NCBI RefSeq assembly: GCF_030285625.1
Contig: NZ_CP127294.1
Span: 6,294,001 to 6,358,000, forward strand
Reading direction: 5' to 3'
Source: Amycolatopsis sp. 2-15
GTDB lineage: Bacteria; Actinomycetota; Actinomycetes; Mycobacteriales; Pseudonocardiaceae
Length of the DNA stretch: 64,000 bases
Shown: positions 1 through 9,600 of the stretch, one piece after another
Layout: every line of letters starts with the position of its first letter
Position numbering within the stretch: the first letter of the stretch is position 1
Program-made: the position numbers and the translations under genes
The notes under the pieces: model-generated
What the model saw: only the letters and a program-made list of their open reading frames with translations
Told to the model about the DNA's origin: nothing
Database searches by the model: none

Positions 1-1167
1 GTCGGCGGTGACGATGGCGTCTTCCGGGATCCGCTCGGACAGCTCGTGGACGATCCGCATCGGGTTGATCGGGTCCGCCGCCAGCATGGCCTGCCGGGTG
101 ACGGTGTCCGTCCACTCGGTCACGTTCTTCTCGATCCGTTCACGCCACGCGCGTTCGGTCTTGCGCTCCAGCAAGGGGAGGAGCCGCTCCAAAGTGGACT
201 TGGCATCGCCGAGAAGGGTGACCTCGGTGGGGTAGCGCAGGCCCAGGAACCGCGCGTCGAGGTCGATCTGCACGGCGCGCGCCTGCCCGAACGGCGGCAG
301 GAACTGGCTGTACGGGAAGCCGGAGCCGACGATCAGCAGGGTGTCGCAGTCGTGCATGAGCTCGTAGCTCGGGCGCGTGCCCAGCAGGCCGATCGCGCCG
401 GTGACGTACGGCAGGTCGTCGGGCAGCACGTCCTTGCCCAGCAAGGCTTTCGCCACGCCCGCGCCCGTCAGCTCGGCGACCTCGCGGACCTCGGTCACGG
501 CGTTGCGTGCGCCCTGGCCGAGCAGGATCGCGACCTTTTCGCCGGCGTTGAGCACCTCGGCCGCCCGCGTCAGCTCCTCGTCCGGCGGCACGACCTTCGC
601 GCGCGGGTGGCCGGGCGGGCTGGAGGGCACGTGCTTGAACTCGTGCCCGGGCGGCGAGTACGGCAGCTCCTGCACGTCCGCCGGGATGATCAAGGCGGTG
701 GGAGCCCGCTGCGCGAGCGCGGTGCGGATGGCGCGGTCGAGCGCGTTGGGCAGCTGCTCCGGCACGTTGACCTCGACGAGGTACTCGCTCGCGACGTCCT
801 TGAACAACGACTGCAGGTCGACTTCTTGCTGGTAGCTGCCGCCCATCGCGCTGCGCGCGGTCTGGCCCACGATCGCCACCACGGGCACGTGGTCGAGCTT
901 GGCGTCGTAGAGGCCGTTGAGCAGGTGGATCGCGCCGGGCCCGGACGTCGCCACGCACACGCCGACGCGTCCGCTGAACTTCGCGTACCCGACGGCCTCG
1001 AACGCCGCCATCTCCTCGTGCCGCGCCTGCACGAACCGCGGCTCGTTCCCCGCGGCGCCGAATGCGGTGACGAGGCCGTTGATCCCGTCTCCGGGATAGC
1101 CGAACACCTGCTCGACGTCCCATTCGCGCAGCCTCTGCAACACGTAGTCCGCAACGGTTGTGGTCAT
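1..1167 (-). CDS. Thiamine-pyrophosphate-dependent pyruvate oxidase/dehydrogenase (PoxB-like), 3' end cut by window
   Basis: The reading frame is open from an ATG at 1165-1167 to the left edge, so about 388 N-terminal residues are seen and the C-terminal TPP domain is missing. The start MTTTVADYVLQRLREW and the segment FGYPGDGINGLVTAF are typical of the pyrimidine-binding domain of the acetolactate synthase/pyruvate oxidase family, with the catalytic Glu expected in QARHEEMAAFEA. The central domain follows at about residues 190-330. Family knowledge suggests a cytoplasmic or membrane-associated enzyme that decarboxylates pyruvate to acetate with quinone as acceptor. A closely related acetolactate-synthase-like decarboxylase cannot be excluded without the C-terminus. 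A SigB/SigF-type promoter lies just upstream. Confidence 0.8.
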   Translation of the reverse strand, partial: MTTTVADYVLQRLREWDVEQVFGYPGDGINGLVTAFGAAGNEPRFVQARHEEMAAFEAVGYAKFSGRVGVCVATSGPGAIHLLNGLYDAKLDHVPVVAIVGQTARSAMGGSYQQEVDLQSLFKDVASEYLVEVNVPEQLPNALDRAIRTALAQRAPTALIIPADVQELPYSPPGHEFKHVPSSPPGHPRAKVVPPDEELTRAAEVLNAGEKVAILLGQGARNAVTEVREVAELTGAGVAKALLGKDVLPDDLPYVTGAIGLLGTRPSYELMHDCDTLLIVGSGFPYSQFLPPFGQARAVQIDLDARFLGLRYPTEVTLLGDAKSTLERLLPLLERKTERAWRERIEKNVTEWTDTVTRQAMLAADPINPMRIVHELSERIPEDAIVTAD

Positions 1168-1176
1168 GCCGCCCGG

Positions 1177-1202
1177 GTACCGCGGTGTGCACGCGGGCAA
1201 AC
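1177..1202 (-). promoter_or_regulatory. SigB/SigF-type stress promoter candidate for the pyruvate oxidase gene
   Basis: On the minus strand GTTT (1202-1199) is followed after 16 nt by CGGTAC (1182-1177), close to the actinobacterial general-stress consensus GTTT-N14-17-GGGTA. The ATG is only about 9 nt downstream of the -10, so the leader would be very short. Confidence 0.45.
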
Positions 1203-1234
1203 ATCCGCGGGGCCCGTGATCGGCAGCGTCGCGC

Positions 1235-1546
1235 TCAGTCTTCGTGCGAGCGCCGGCGCAGGATGAGCCGCAGCACGACGATCAGGCCCAGCAGGCTCGC
1301 GAAGACCGGGACCGGGTTGGCGCGCACGGTGTCGGCGCCGTGGCGGAACTTCGCGGCCGTCGGTTCGCCGACGACCGTGCCCACCTTCGCCTCGGCCTGG
1401 TCGAGCCGGTCGTCGATGCCCTGCTTGATCTTCGGGCGCACGTCGAGCTTCTGCTCGAGGGTCTCCAGCGTCTGCGCCAGCTCGGCACGCGTGGCGTCGC
1501 GGTCGATGCGGACCTCGTCCGGGGTCTCCGGGAACTCGCGGTTCAC
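1235..1546 (-). CDS. DUF3618 family protein with C-terminal membrane anchor
   Basis: Small 103-residue protein starting at GTG 1544-1546 behind the RBS AGGAGGTG. The first half is a charged helical stretch with EVRIDRDATRAELAQTLETLEQKLDVR, the hallmark of DUF3618; residues about 78-95 form one hydrophobic segment (ASLLGLIVVLRLIL) followed by a basic tail. Its start overlaps the stop of the upstream holin-like gene as GTGA, so translation is probably coupled. The pair is common in actinomycetes with stress-type promoters. The biochemical role is unknown; it is probably a small cell-envelope protein made under stress. Confidence 0.8.
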   Translation of the reverse strand: MNREFPETPDEVRIDRDATRAELAQTLETLEQKLDVRPKIKQGIDDRLDQAEAKVGTVVGEPTAAKFRHGADTVRANPVPVFASLLGLIVVLRLILRRRSHED

Positions 1547-1956
1547 GATCGCACCTCCTGCCGCACGACCTCGACGTCCTCGCGGACGCCCTCGATGGCT
1601 TCCCGCGGCACCGGCGGCGTCGCGTTCTTGATCTGGGTCCGCCCGACGAGCGCCGAGATCCCGGCGACGACGAACAACGCGCCCGCGACGACCAGTGCCG
1701 ACGCCCATCCGGGCAGCACCAGCGCGAGCGCCATGATCGCGGCGGCCACCAACGCCCCCGCACCGAACAACGCGACGAGCCCGGCAGCGCCGAACAACCC
1801 GGCACCCACTCCCATCCGCGTGCTCTTCTGCTTCAGCTCGATAACCCCGAGCCGGACCTCATCGCGCACCAGCCGTTTCACCTGGTCGCTGAGGTCGGAG
1901 ACCAGCTCGCCGAACGAGCGTTCCTTCGGCGGAATCGGCTGCACCTCTTCGGTCAC
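1543..1956 (-). CDS. Phage-holin-family (superfamily III/DUF1469) membrane protein
   Basis: A 137-residue protein starting at GTG 1954-1956 with RBS GGAGGTG. An amphipathic N-terminal helix (SFGELVSDLSDQVKRLVRDE) is followed by two long hydrophobic segments at about 50-80 and 84-108 separated by LPGW, the layout of the actinobacterial 'phage holin family' proteins. Despite the name these are chromosomal stress proteins, and nothing nearby suggests a phage here. It forms a two-gene operon with the DUF3618 gene, whose GTG start overlaps its stop by 4 nt. Role unknown; an envelope function is inference. Confidence 0.8.
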   Translation of the reverse strand: MTEEVQPIPPKERSFGELVSDLSDQVKRLVRDEVRLGVIELKQKSTRMGVGAGLFGAAGLVALFGAGALVAAAIMALALVLPGWASALVVAGALFVVAGISALVGRTQIKNATPPVPREAIEGVREDVEVVRQEVRS

Positions 1957-2012
1957 CACAGCACCTCCATCGTCGCTTCGCGCTCCGGCGCGGGCCGCCG
2001 GGTGATCCCCGG

Positions 2013-2037
2013 GTTCCCGCTCTCGCAGCGGCTCAAC
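2013..2037 (-). promoter_or_regulatory. SigB/SigF-type promoter candidate for the holin-like/DUF3618 operon
   Basis: On the minus strand GTTG (2037-2034) is followed after 15 nt by GGGAAC (2018-2013). The spacing is right and the -10 differs from GGGTAC by one base. It lies about 55 nt upstream of the GTG start. Confidence 0.4.
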
Positions 2038-2039
2038 CT

Positions 2040-2243
2040 TCAGCGGGCGCGGATCGCGTCGAGCGCCGAGAAGACACTGTCGAGGTCGTCGTAGCGGTCG
2101 TCGCGAGGCAGGCCGCCGAGCGGCCCCAGCACGTCGTCGCCGCACCCGGCCGCGCTGGCGTGCCGGAGCAGCTCCGCGCGGCCACACGGGTAGGTCACGC
2201 CTTCGAGGTGGCGGGCCAGTGCGGGATGGTCCGGAAAGGACAT
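2040..2243 (-). CDS. DUF2795 small protein
   Basis: A 67-residue protein (MSFPDHPALARHLEGVTYP...) starting at ATG 2241-2243 behind GAAGGAGG. The HLEGVTYPCGRAEL-HASAAGC-DDVLGPLGGLP order, with a helix, the Y-P turn and a closing D(D)-x-x-S-V helix, is that of DUF2795, a small domain of about 50-70 residues common in actinobacteria. No catalytic residues are evident. GGGTACC lies upstream at about 2278-2284 (minus strand), but a GTTT-like -35 at proper spacing is not clear. Function unknown; neighbours suggest a stress response setting. Confidence 0.75.
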   Translation of the reverse strand: MSFPDHPALARHLEGVTYPCGRAELLRHASAAGCGDDVLGPLGGLPRDDRYDDLDSVFSALDAIRAR

Positions 2244-2382
2244 TCGCGCCTCCTTCGTTCGCCGGTGTCTCCGTACGGGGTACCCCGCGGAACGGATCTT
2301 CATCCGGCGGGATCCTCCTGGCCGAGCGGCACGCCGAACGTCGGCTCACGAGCGAGCGGTCTTGCCGGGCGGGCGCGCCGAG

Positions 2383-3384
2383 TCAGCCGACGACGACGGT
2401 GTGCTCGCCGGCCGGCACGAGTTCGCCGATCACCGGGTAGCCGGGGACGTCACCGGCGATCAGGAGGCCGCCCGAGGTCTGGGCGTCGGCCAGGAGCAGG
2501 GCTTCGTCCTCGGACACGCGGGAGAGGTCGGTGTGGGGGCGGACCCAGTCGAGGTTGCGGCGCGTGCCGCCGCTGACGTGGCCGGCGGCGAGGGCTTCGC
2601 GGGCGCCGTCGAGGTACGGGACGGCGGCCGGGTCGAGGCGGGCGGTGACGTGGCTCGCGCGGGCGAGCTTGTGGAGGTGGCCGAGCAGGCCGAAGCCGGT
2701 GACGTCGGTCGCGCAGGTGGCGCCGGCGGCGAGAGCGGCGCGGGAGGCGTCGGCGTTGAGCGTGGTCATGGTGGCGACGGCGTGGTCGAAGCGTTCGCCC
2801 GTCGCCTTGTGGCGGGAGTTGAGCACGCCGACGCCGAGCGGCTTCGTCAGCGTGAGCGGCACGCCCGGTCGGCCGGAGTCGTTGCGCAGCAAGCGGCCCG
2901 GGTCGGCGATGCCGGTCACGGCGAGGCCGTACTTGGGCTCGGGGTCGTCGACGCTGTGCCCGCCCGCGAGGTGGCAGCCGGCCGGGCCGCAGACGTCGAG
3001 GCCGCCGCGCAGGACCTCCGTGGCGAGCTCGAACGGCAGCACCCCGCGCGGCCAGCCGAGCAGGTTCACGGCGACCACGGGAGTGCCGCCCATCGCGTAC
3101 ACGTCGGACAGCGCGTTGGCGGCGGCGATGCGGCCCCAGTCGTACGGGTCGTCGACAACGGGGGTGAAAAAGTCGGTTGTCGCGATGAGGGCCGTGCCGC
3201 CGGAGATGCGCACCGCGGCCGCGTCGTCGCCGTCGTCGAGGCCGACCAGCAGCTCGCCGGGCGAGTTGACGGGGGACTTGCCGGTGAGGCCGCGGACCAC
3301 GTCCTCGAGCTCGCCGGGAGGGATCTTGCACGCACAACCGCCGCCGTGGGCGAATTGCGTCAGCCGGTATTCCACGCGCCCCAT
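2383..3384 (-). CDS. selD: Selenide, water dikinase
   Basis: This 333-residue enzyme makes selenophosphate from selenide and ATP, the selenium donor for SelA. The N-terminus LTQFAHGGGCACK aligns residue for residue with E. coli SelD, placing catalytic Cys at 17 and Lys at 20; both are present and Cys17 is encoded as Cys, not Sec. Glycine-rich and metal-binding segments follow (DDAAAV, TTDFFTPVVDDPYDWGRIAAANALSD, GGHSVDDPEPKYGLAVTG, TDVTGFGLLGH, DAQTSGGLL). The gene is read away from selC-selA-selB with only 54 bp between its start and tRNA-Sec, so the two promoters lie back to back. Confidence 0.97.
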   Translation of the reverse strand: MGRVEYRLTQFAHGGGCACKIPPGELEDVVRGLTGKSPVNSPGELLVGLDDGDDAAAVRISGGTALIATTDFFTPVVDDPYDWGRIAAANALSDVYAMGGTPVVAVNLLGWPRGVLPFELATEVLRGGLDVCGPAGCHLAGGHSVDDPEPKYGLAVTGIADPGRLLRNDSGRPGVPLTLTKPLGVGVLNSRHKATGERFDHAVATMTTLNADASRAALAAGATCATDVTGFGLLGHLHKLARASHVTARLDPAAVPYLDGAREALAAGHVSGGTRRNLDWVRPHTDLSRVSEDEALLLADAQTSGGLLIAGDVPGYPVIGELVPAGEHTVVVG

Positions 3385-3438
3385 CGTGCCCGGGCTGCGG
3401 ACGCGCCGCGACCTTGGCAGGATGGCGGCATGCTCCAG

Positions 3439-3530
3439 GGAGGCGTCTCCGGCCTGGTGGCCGGCGCGGTCTTCAAAACCGTCGGGCGGCAGACGCTGTC
3501 GCCGGCGGGTTCGATTCCCGTCCGCCTCCG
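3439..3530 (+). tRNA. selC: tRNA-Sec (anticodon UCA)
   Basis: The acceptor arm GGAGGCG (3439-3445) pairs with CGCCTCC (3523-3529), with G3530 as discriminator base. The anticodon stem GCGGT/ACCGT (3466-3470, 3478-3482) closes a 7-nt loop CTTCAAA with anticodon TCA at 3473-3475, which reads UGA. A long variable arm (about 3483-3505) and a TTCGATT T-loop complete the roughly 92-nt molecule, the large size typical of tRNA-Sec. The bases after the discriminator are CCG, so CCA is probably added by enzyme. selA begins 15 nt later, so the tRNA is likely cut out of the selC-selA-selB transcript. Confidence 0.97.
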
Positions 3531-3545
3531 CCGGGAGCGCCGCGG

Positions 3546-4835
3546 GTGACCGATCCGCGCCGGGCCGTGCCCCGCACCGACGCGCTGCTCGCCGACCCCC
3601 GCATCGCCAAGGCCGCCGAGCCGCTCGGTCGTGACCTGGTGAAGTCCGTCGTCACCGCCGCGCAGCAACGGGTTCGCGAGGGCCTGCTCACGCCCGAGGC
3701 GATCGTGGACGACGTCCTCGCCCACCTGCCCGGGCACGCCACTTCACTGCGGCCGGTCGTCAACGCCACCGGTGTCGTGGTGCACACCAACCTTGGCCGG
3801 GCGCCGTTGTCACGGGCGGCGGTGGACGCGGTCGCCGCGGCAGCGGGGGCCACGGACGTCGAGTTCGACCTGACCACCGGCCGGCGCGCCCGCCGGGGCC
3901 GCGGTGCGCTCGCGGCCCTGGCCGACGAGGTCCCGGCGGCCGGCGGCGTGCACGTGGTGAACAACAACGCCGCCGCGCTGCTGCTGTGCGCGCTGGCGCT
4001 GGCGCCGGGCCGCGAGATCGTGGTCAGCCGCGGCGAGCTCGTCGAGATCGGTGACGGTTTCCGGATCCCCGACCTGCTGGCCTCGACCGGCGCGCGGCTG
4101 CGCGAGGTCGGGACGACGAACCGCACGCACCTGGCCGACTACGCCGGCGCGATCGGCCCCGGGACCGGGTTCGTGCTCAAGGTCCATCCGTCGAACTACC
4201 GCGTCACCGGCTTCACGGCGGAGGCCTCCGTGGCGGACCTGGCCGGGCTCGGCGTGCCGCTGGTCGTCGACATCGGCTCCGGGCTGCTCGCGCCGCACCC
4301 CCTGCTGCCGGACGAACCCGACGCGGCCACGGTCCTCGCCCAGGGCGCGCACCTGGTCACCGCGAGCGGCGACAAGCTCCTCGGCGGCCCGCAGGCCGGC
4401 CTCTTGCTCGGCGACGCGGCGCTGGTGGAGCGGCTGCGCCGGCACCCGGCGGCGCGGGCGCTGCGCGTGGACAAGCTGACGCTGGCGGCACTCGAGGCGA
4501 CCTTGCGCGGCCCGCTGCCCCCGGTGCGGGAAGCGCTGCGGATCCCGCTGCCGGAGTTGCGCGGCCGCGCGGACGAGCTCTGCGCGACGCTGCGTGCGGC
4601 CGGAGTGGCCGCCGAGGTCGTCGAGTCGGCGGCCGCCGTCGGGGGCGGGGGAGCACCCGGGGTCGAGCTGCCGAGTGTGGCCGTCTCGTTGCCCGCGCAC
4701 TACGGCGAAGCGCTGCGGGCCGGGCAGCCACCCGTTGTCGGCCGCGTGGTCCGCGACCGCTGCCTGCTGGACCTGCGGACCGTCCCGCCCGGCGACGACG
4801 CCACGATCGCGGCCGCGGTGCGCCGGTGCGGGTGA
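3546..4835 (+). CDS. selA: L-seryl-tRNA(Sec) selenium transferase
   Basis: A PLP enzyme that converts Ser-tRNA(Sec) to Sec-tRNA(Sec) using selenophosphate. The GTG at 3546 gives 429 residues, slightly shorter than the usual 430-465. The N-terminal region has VNATGVVVHTNLGRAPLS; the PLP lysine lies in TASGDKLLGGPQAG at residue 277; the conserved VVDIGSGLL and LKVHPSNYRVTGF segments are present. The ribosome-binding GGGAG (3533-3537) directly abuts the tRNA-Sec 3' end, so tRNA processing would leave an mRNA beginning at the RBS. The end overlaps selB by 10 nt. Confidence 0.96.
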   Translation: MTDPRRAVPRTDALLADPRIAKAAEPLGRDLVKSVVTAAQQRVREGLLTPEAIVDDVLAHLPGHATSLRPVVNATGVVVHTNLGRAPLSRAAVDAVAAAAGATDVEFDLTTGRRARRGRGALAALADEVPAAGGVHVVNNNAAALLLCALALAPGREIVVSRGELVEIGDGFRIPDLLASTGARLREVGTTNRTHLADYAGAIGPGTGFVLKVHPSNYRVTGFTAEASVADLAGLGVPLVVDIGSGLLAPHPLLPDEPDAATVLAQGAHLVTASGDKLLGGPQAGLLLGDAALVERLRRHPAARALRVDKLTLAALEATLRGPLPPVREALRIPLPELRGRADELCATLRAAGVAAEVVESAAAVGGGGAPGVELPSVAVSLPAHYGEALRAGQPPVVGRVVRDRCLLDLRTVPPGDDATIAAAVRRCG

Positions 4836-6547
4836 TCGCCACCGCCGGCCACGTGGACCACGGCAAGTCCACGCTGGTGCGGCGGCTCACCGGGATGGAA
4901 CCCGACCGCTGGGCGGAGGAACGCCGCCGCGGCCTCACGATCGACCTCGGCTTCGCGTGGACGCGGATCGGCGACGAGGAAGTGGCGTTCGTCGACGTGC
5001 CCGGCCACGAGCGGTTCGTCCCCACCATGCTCGCCGGTGCCGGACCGGTGCCCGCCGTGGTGTTCGTGGTCGCGGCCGACGAGGGCTGGAAACCGCAGTC
5101 GGCCGAGCACCTCGCCGCGCTCGACGCGTTCGGCGTGGACCGCGGGCTGCTCGTGGTGACCAAGGCGGACCGCGCCGGCCCGGGGCCCGCCACCGCGGCG
5201 GCGCTGCACGAGATCTCCGCGACCTCGCTGGGTCCGGTGCCCTCGGTCGCGGTCAGCGGCACGACCGGCGCCGGGTTCGACGAACTGCGGGCCGCACTCG
5301 GTGAGCTCGTCGCCGGGTTGCCGGCCCCGGACGCCGACGCCGACGTGCGCCTGTGGCTCGACCGGGCGTTCACGATCCGCGGCGTGGGCACGGTCGTGAC
5401 CGGGACCCTCGCCGCGGGCACGATCACGACCGGCGACGAGCTGGACCTCGAAGGTGCCGCCGTCACGGTCAGGGGGATCGAGGCGCTGGGGGAGCCGCGC
5501 GACCGAGTCGCCGGCGTCGCGCGGGTGGCGTTGAACCTGCGCGGGGTCGCCCGCGAGCAGGCCCGGCGCGGCCACGCTCTGCTCACTCCCGGAGCGTGGC
5601 TGACGACGACCGAAGTGGACGTCCGCCTGCGCGGTACCCGGTCCGCAGACCTGCACCAGTCGCTGGTGCTGCACCTGGGCACCGCGGCCGTGCCGGCGCG
5701 GGTCCGTCCACTCGGGACGGACACCGCACGGCTGACGCTGCGGACTCCGCTGCCCCTGCGCGTCGGCGACCGGGGCCTGGTCCGCGACCCGGGCGCGCAC
5801 CTCATCCCCGCCGGGGTCGAGGTGCTCGACGTCCGGCCGCCCGAGCTGAGGCGCCGGGGCGCCGCTCGCGCCCGAGGCGACGAGCTGACCCGCGAGCCGG
5901 CGCCGGCCCATCTGGAACGGCGAGGTTTCGTCAAGGCGACGGAGTTCCGGGCGATGGGTTTCGCGCCGGCGGGCGAGCAGGTGGGTGAGTGGCTGGTGGA
6001 TCCCGCCCGGCTCGCCCACCTCAAAGCGGTGGTCCGCGAGGAGGTCGCCGCCTGGACCCGGGAGCATCCCGTTGCGGCGGGCATGCCGGAAGAGACCCTG
6101 CGGCAACGGCTGGAGCTGCCCGCGCCGGAGCTCTTGCCGCCGTTGCTCACCGGTCTCGAAACCCGTACCGGGCTGGTGCGCCTGCCCGGCACCGGCCTCG
6201 AGCCGCGCGTCGCGGAGGCCGTCGCCGAACTGGACAAGAAGTTCGCCGAGCACCCCTTCCGCGCCCCCGAGACCGATCACCTCCGTGAGCTGGGGCTGGG
6301 CCGGCGGGAACTCGCCGCCGCCGTCCGCCACGGCCGCCTCACGCTGCTGGCCGAGGGCGTCTACGTCGCCCCGGGCACGGAGGAACGGGCCGCGGAGGTC
6401 CTGACGAGCGTCGCCCAGCCGTTCACGGTCGCCGACGCCCGTCGCGCCCTCGACACGACCCGCCGGGTCATGGTGCCGCTGCTCGAACGCCTCGACGCGG
6501 CGGGCGTCACCGAGCCCCTCGGCGACGGCACCCGCCGGGTGCGGTGA
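4826..6547 (+). CDS. selB: Selenocysteine-specific translation elongation factor
   Basis: A GTPase that carries Sec-tRNA(Sec) to ribosomes paused at a UGA with a SECIS hairpin. The GTG at 4826 gives 573 residues. GTPase motifs are clear: GHVDHGKST (8-16), DVPGH (57-61) and TKAD (112-115). EF-Tu-like beta-barrel domains follow (about 170-340). The C-terminal region (about 370-573) shows repeated winged-helix units (VKATEFRAMGF, RELGLGRRELAAAVRHG, FTVADARRALDTTRRVMVPLLERLD), which in this family bind the SECIS RNA. It overlaps selA and precedes the Sec-containing formate dehydrogenase gene by 84 nt. Confidence 0.96.
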   Translation: MRVIATAGHVDHGKSTLVRRLTGMEPDRWAEERRRGLTIDLGFAWTRIGDEEVAFVDVPGHERFVPTMLAGAGPVPAVVFVVAADEGWKPQSAEHLAALDAFGVDRGLLVVTKADRAGPGPATAAALHEISATSLGPVPSVAVSGTTGAGFDELRAALGELVAGLPAPDADADVRLWLDRAFTIRGVGTVVTGTLAAGTITTGDELDLEGAAVTVRGIEALGEPRDRVAGVARVALNLRGVAREQARRGHALLTPGAWLTTTEVDVRLRGTRSADLHQSLVLHLGTAAVPARVRPLGTDTARLTLRTPLPLRVGDRGLVRDPGAHLIPAGVEVLDVRPPELRRRGAARARGDELTREPAPAHLERRGFVKATEFRAMGFAPAGEQVGEWLVDPARLAHLKAVVREEVAAWTREHPVAAGMPEETLRQRLELPAPELLPPLLTGLETRTGLVRLPGTGLEPRVAEAVAELDKKFAEHPFRAPETDHLRELGLGRRELAAAVRHGRLTLLAEGVYVAPGTEERAAEVLTSVAQPFTVADARRALDTTRRVMVPLLERLDAAGVTEPLGDGTRRVR

Positions 6548-6631
6548 CCGGGTTCGGCCGTCCGGGGGTAGCCGCACCCCGCACGGGTGAGCAACCTGCG
6601 CCGAGGGCGCGAAGGGATTAGGTTGACGAGC

Positions 6632-9600
6632 ATGGGTGTCCGGCGGTGGATCGAGGGCTGGCCCGTGTACCGGCAGCTGACCGGTCCCGACCGGCTGGCT
6701 CGTGGTGCCGCGGCGAAGTCCGGCGGCTCCGAGGCCTGGCACGCGCGCACCCAGGACGCGGACCGCGTCGTGAAGTCGGTGTGCCCGTACTGCGCGGTCG
6801 GCTGCGGGCAGAAGGTCTACGTCAAGGACGAGCGCGTCACCCAGATCGAGGGCGACCCCGACTCGCCCATCTCGCGCGGCCGCCTGTGCCCCAAGGGCTC
6901 GGCCAGCAAACAGCTCGTGACGAGCCCGAGCCGGGTCACCGAAGTGCTCTACCGGCGCCCGTACGGCACCGATTGGGAGCGCCTGCCGCTCGACGAGGCG
7001 ATGGAGATGATCGCCGAGCGGGTCCTGCGCACGCGCGCCGAGACGTGGGAGGAATCCGACGCCAACGGTGTGCCGCTCAAGCGCACCCTCGGGTTCGCCA
7101 GCCTCGGCGGCGCGACGCTGGACAACGAAGAGAACTACCTGATGAAGAAGCTCTACACCGCGCTCGGCGCGCTCCAGATCGAGAACCAGGCCCGTATTTG
7201 ACACTCCGCCACGGTTCCCGGTCTGGGGACCTCCTTCGGTCGTGGAGGCGCCACGACGTTCCAGCAGGACCTGGTCAACGCCGACTGCATCGTGATCCAG
7301 GGCTCCAACATGGCGGAGGCCCACCCCGTGGGGTTCCAGTGGGTGATGGAGGCGAAGGCCCGCGGGGCGAAGATCATCCACGTCGACCCGCGGTTCACGC
7401 GCACGAGCGCGGTCGCGCACACCCACGCGGCGCTGCGCGCGGGCTCGGACATCGCGTTCCTCGGCGGCCTGATCAAGTACGTCCTGGACCACGAGCTCGA
7501 CTTCCGCGAGTACGTGCTGGCCTACACCAACGCCGCCGCGATCCTGCGTGAGGATTTCCGCGACACCGAAGACCTCGACGGTGTGTTCTCCGGCTACGAC
7601 GCCGAGAACAACCAGTACGACGTGTCCACCTGGGCCTACGAGGGCGTCGACACCCTGCCGGCAGCGGGCAGCGGTGAGGCCGAGCTGCCGGGCGAGCAGC
7701 ACCACGGCGGGGAGGGCCACCAGAGCTCAGCGCGCGCCGAGTCCTACGGCAGCGGCGGCGCCGCGGTGGGCGGGAAACCTCGCACGGACGAGACGCTGCA
7801 GCACCCACGCTGCGTGTACCAGGTCCTCACGCGCCACTTCTCGCGCTACACGCCGGAGGTCGTGGCGGACATCTGCGGCATCCCGGTGCCGCAGTTCCTG
7901 GAGATCGCCGAGGCGGTCACGAAGAACTCCGGTCGTGAGCGCACCACGGCGTGGGTGTACTCGGTGGGTTGGACGCAACACACGGTCGGCGCGCAGTACA
8001 TCCGCACCGCGTCGATCCTGCAGACGCTGCTGGGCAACATCGGCCGCCCTGGCGGCGGGATCCTGGCGCTGCGCGGGCACGCGAGCATCCAGGGCTCCAC
8101 GGACATCCCGACGCTGTTCAACATCCTGCCCGGCTACCTGCCGATGCCCCACGCGCACCAGCATTTCGGGCTCGCCGACTACGTCGCCACCGACGCCGGC
8201 GCCACCGGTTTCTGGGGCAACATGGACGCCTACATGGTGAGCCTGCTCAAGGCGTACTGGGGCGACGCCGCCCAGCCGCACAACGACTTCCGCTTCGGCC
8301 ACCTGCCGCGCCTGACCGGCGACCACGGCACGTACGCGACGGTGCGCAACCAGATCGAGGGCACGTGCAAGGGCTACTTCCTCGTCGGCGAGAACCCCGC
8401 CGTCGGCTCGGCCAACGGGAAGATGCAACGGCTCGGGCTGGCGAACCTCGACTGGCTCGTGGTGCGTGACCTGCAGATGATCGAGTCGGCGACGTTCTGG
8501 AAGGACGGGCCGGAGATCGAGACCGGTGAGCTGGCGAGCACCGAGATCGGCACCGAGGTGTTCTTCCTGCCCGCTGCCGCGCACACCGAGAAGGACGGCA
8601 GTTTCACCAACACGCAGCGGCTGCTGCAGTGGCACCACAAGGCCGTGGAGCCGCCCGGGGAGGCGCGCAGTGACCTGTGGTTCTACTACCACCTCGGCCG
8701 GCGCATCCGCGAGAAGCTGGCCGAGAGCACGGATCCGCGGGACCTGCCGGTGCAGGAGCTGACCTGGAGCTACCCGACGGAAGGGCCGCTCGACGACCCC
8801 TCGGCCGAGTCCGTGCTGGCGGAGATCAACGGCCACGGCCCCAAAGGTCCGCTGTCGGCGTACACGCAGCTCAAGGCCGACGGGTCCACCGCCTGCGGCT
8901 GCTGGATCTACTGCGGCGTGCGCGCCGACGGCCACAACCACGCCGCGGACCGCAAGCCCGGGTCCGAACAGGACTGGGTGGCGAGTGAATGGGCGTGGGC
9001 GTGGCCGGCGAACCGGCGCATCCTCTACAACCGCGCGTCGGCCGATCCGGCCGGGAAACCGTGGAGCGAACGCAAGAAGTATGTCTACTGGGACGAGGAG
9101 CAGGGCCGCTGGGCCGGGCCCGACGTCGCCGATTTCGAGGCGACCAAGCGTCCGGACTACGTCCCGCCCGAAGGCGCCAAGGCGCAGGACGCGATCGGTG
9201 GTGCCGACCCGTTCATCATGCAGACCGACGGGCGCGCTTGGCTCTACGTGCCCGCCGGGCTCACCGACGGGCCGCTGCCCACGCACTACGAACCGTTCGA
9301 GTCCCCTGTGGACAATCCGCTGTACGCCCAGCAGGACAACCCGGCGCGCCAGACGCTGGTCACGCCGTCGAACCCGTACAACCCGGCCCGGAGCACGGTG
9401 TTCCCGTACGTGTTCACGACCTACCGGCTCACCGAGCACCACACCGCGGGCGGGATGAGCCGCACGCTGCCGTATCTGGCGGAGCTGCAGCCGGAGTTCT
9501 TCTGCGAGGTCTCCCCGGAGCTGGCGGCCGAGCGCGGGCTGGAGAACGGGGGCTGGGCCACGATCGTCTCGGCCCGGACGGCGATCGAGGCGCGGGTGCT

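Noticed and set aside
46..1266. Long plus-strand open frame (406 residues) over the pyruvate oxidase gene
   Set aside because: It is Arg/Val/Gly-rich GC-frame shadow of the minus-strand TPP enzyme, which has clear family motifs.
1543..1956. Holin-like gene as evidence of a prophage at the left end
   Set aside because: The family is chromosomal in actinomycetes, has a stress-type promoter here and no phage genes adjoin it.
2383..3384. SelD as a selenoprotein itself
   Set aside because: The catalytic position 17 is encoded by a Cys codon and the frame has no internal TGA.
6551..6570. Stress-type promoter before fdhA (GGTT...GGGTA)
   Set aside because: The spacer is only about 10 nt, outside the 14-17 nt range.
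6632..7201. fdhA as a truncated pseudogene ending at TGA 7201
   Set aside because: The frame continues for 884 residues with family motifs, a SECIS hairpin is present, and the full Sec machinery is adjacent.
4700..7720. 1006-residue minus-strand open frame over selB and fdhA
   Set aside because: No domain is recognisable; it is antisense to well-supported genes and is a product of high GC.
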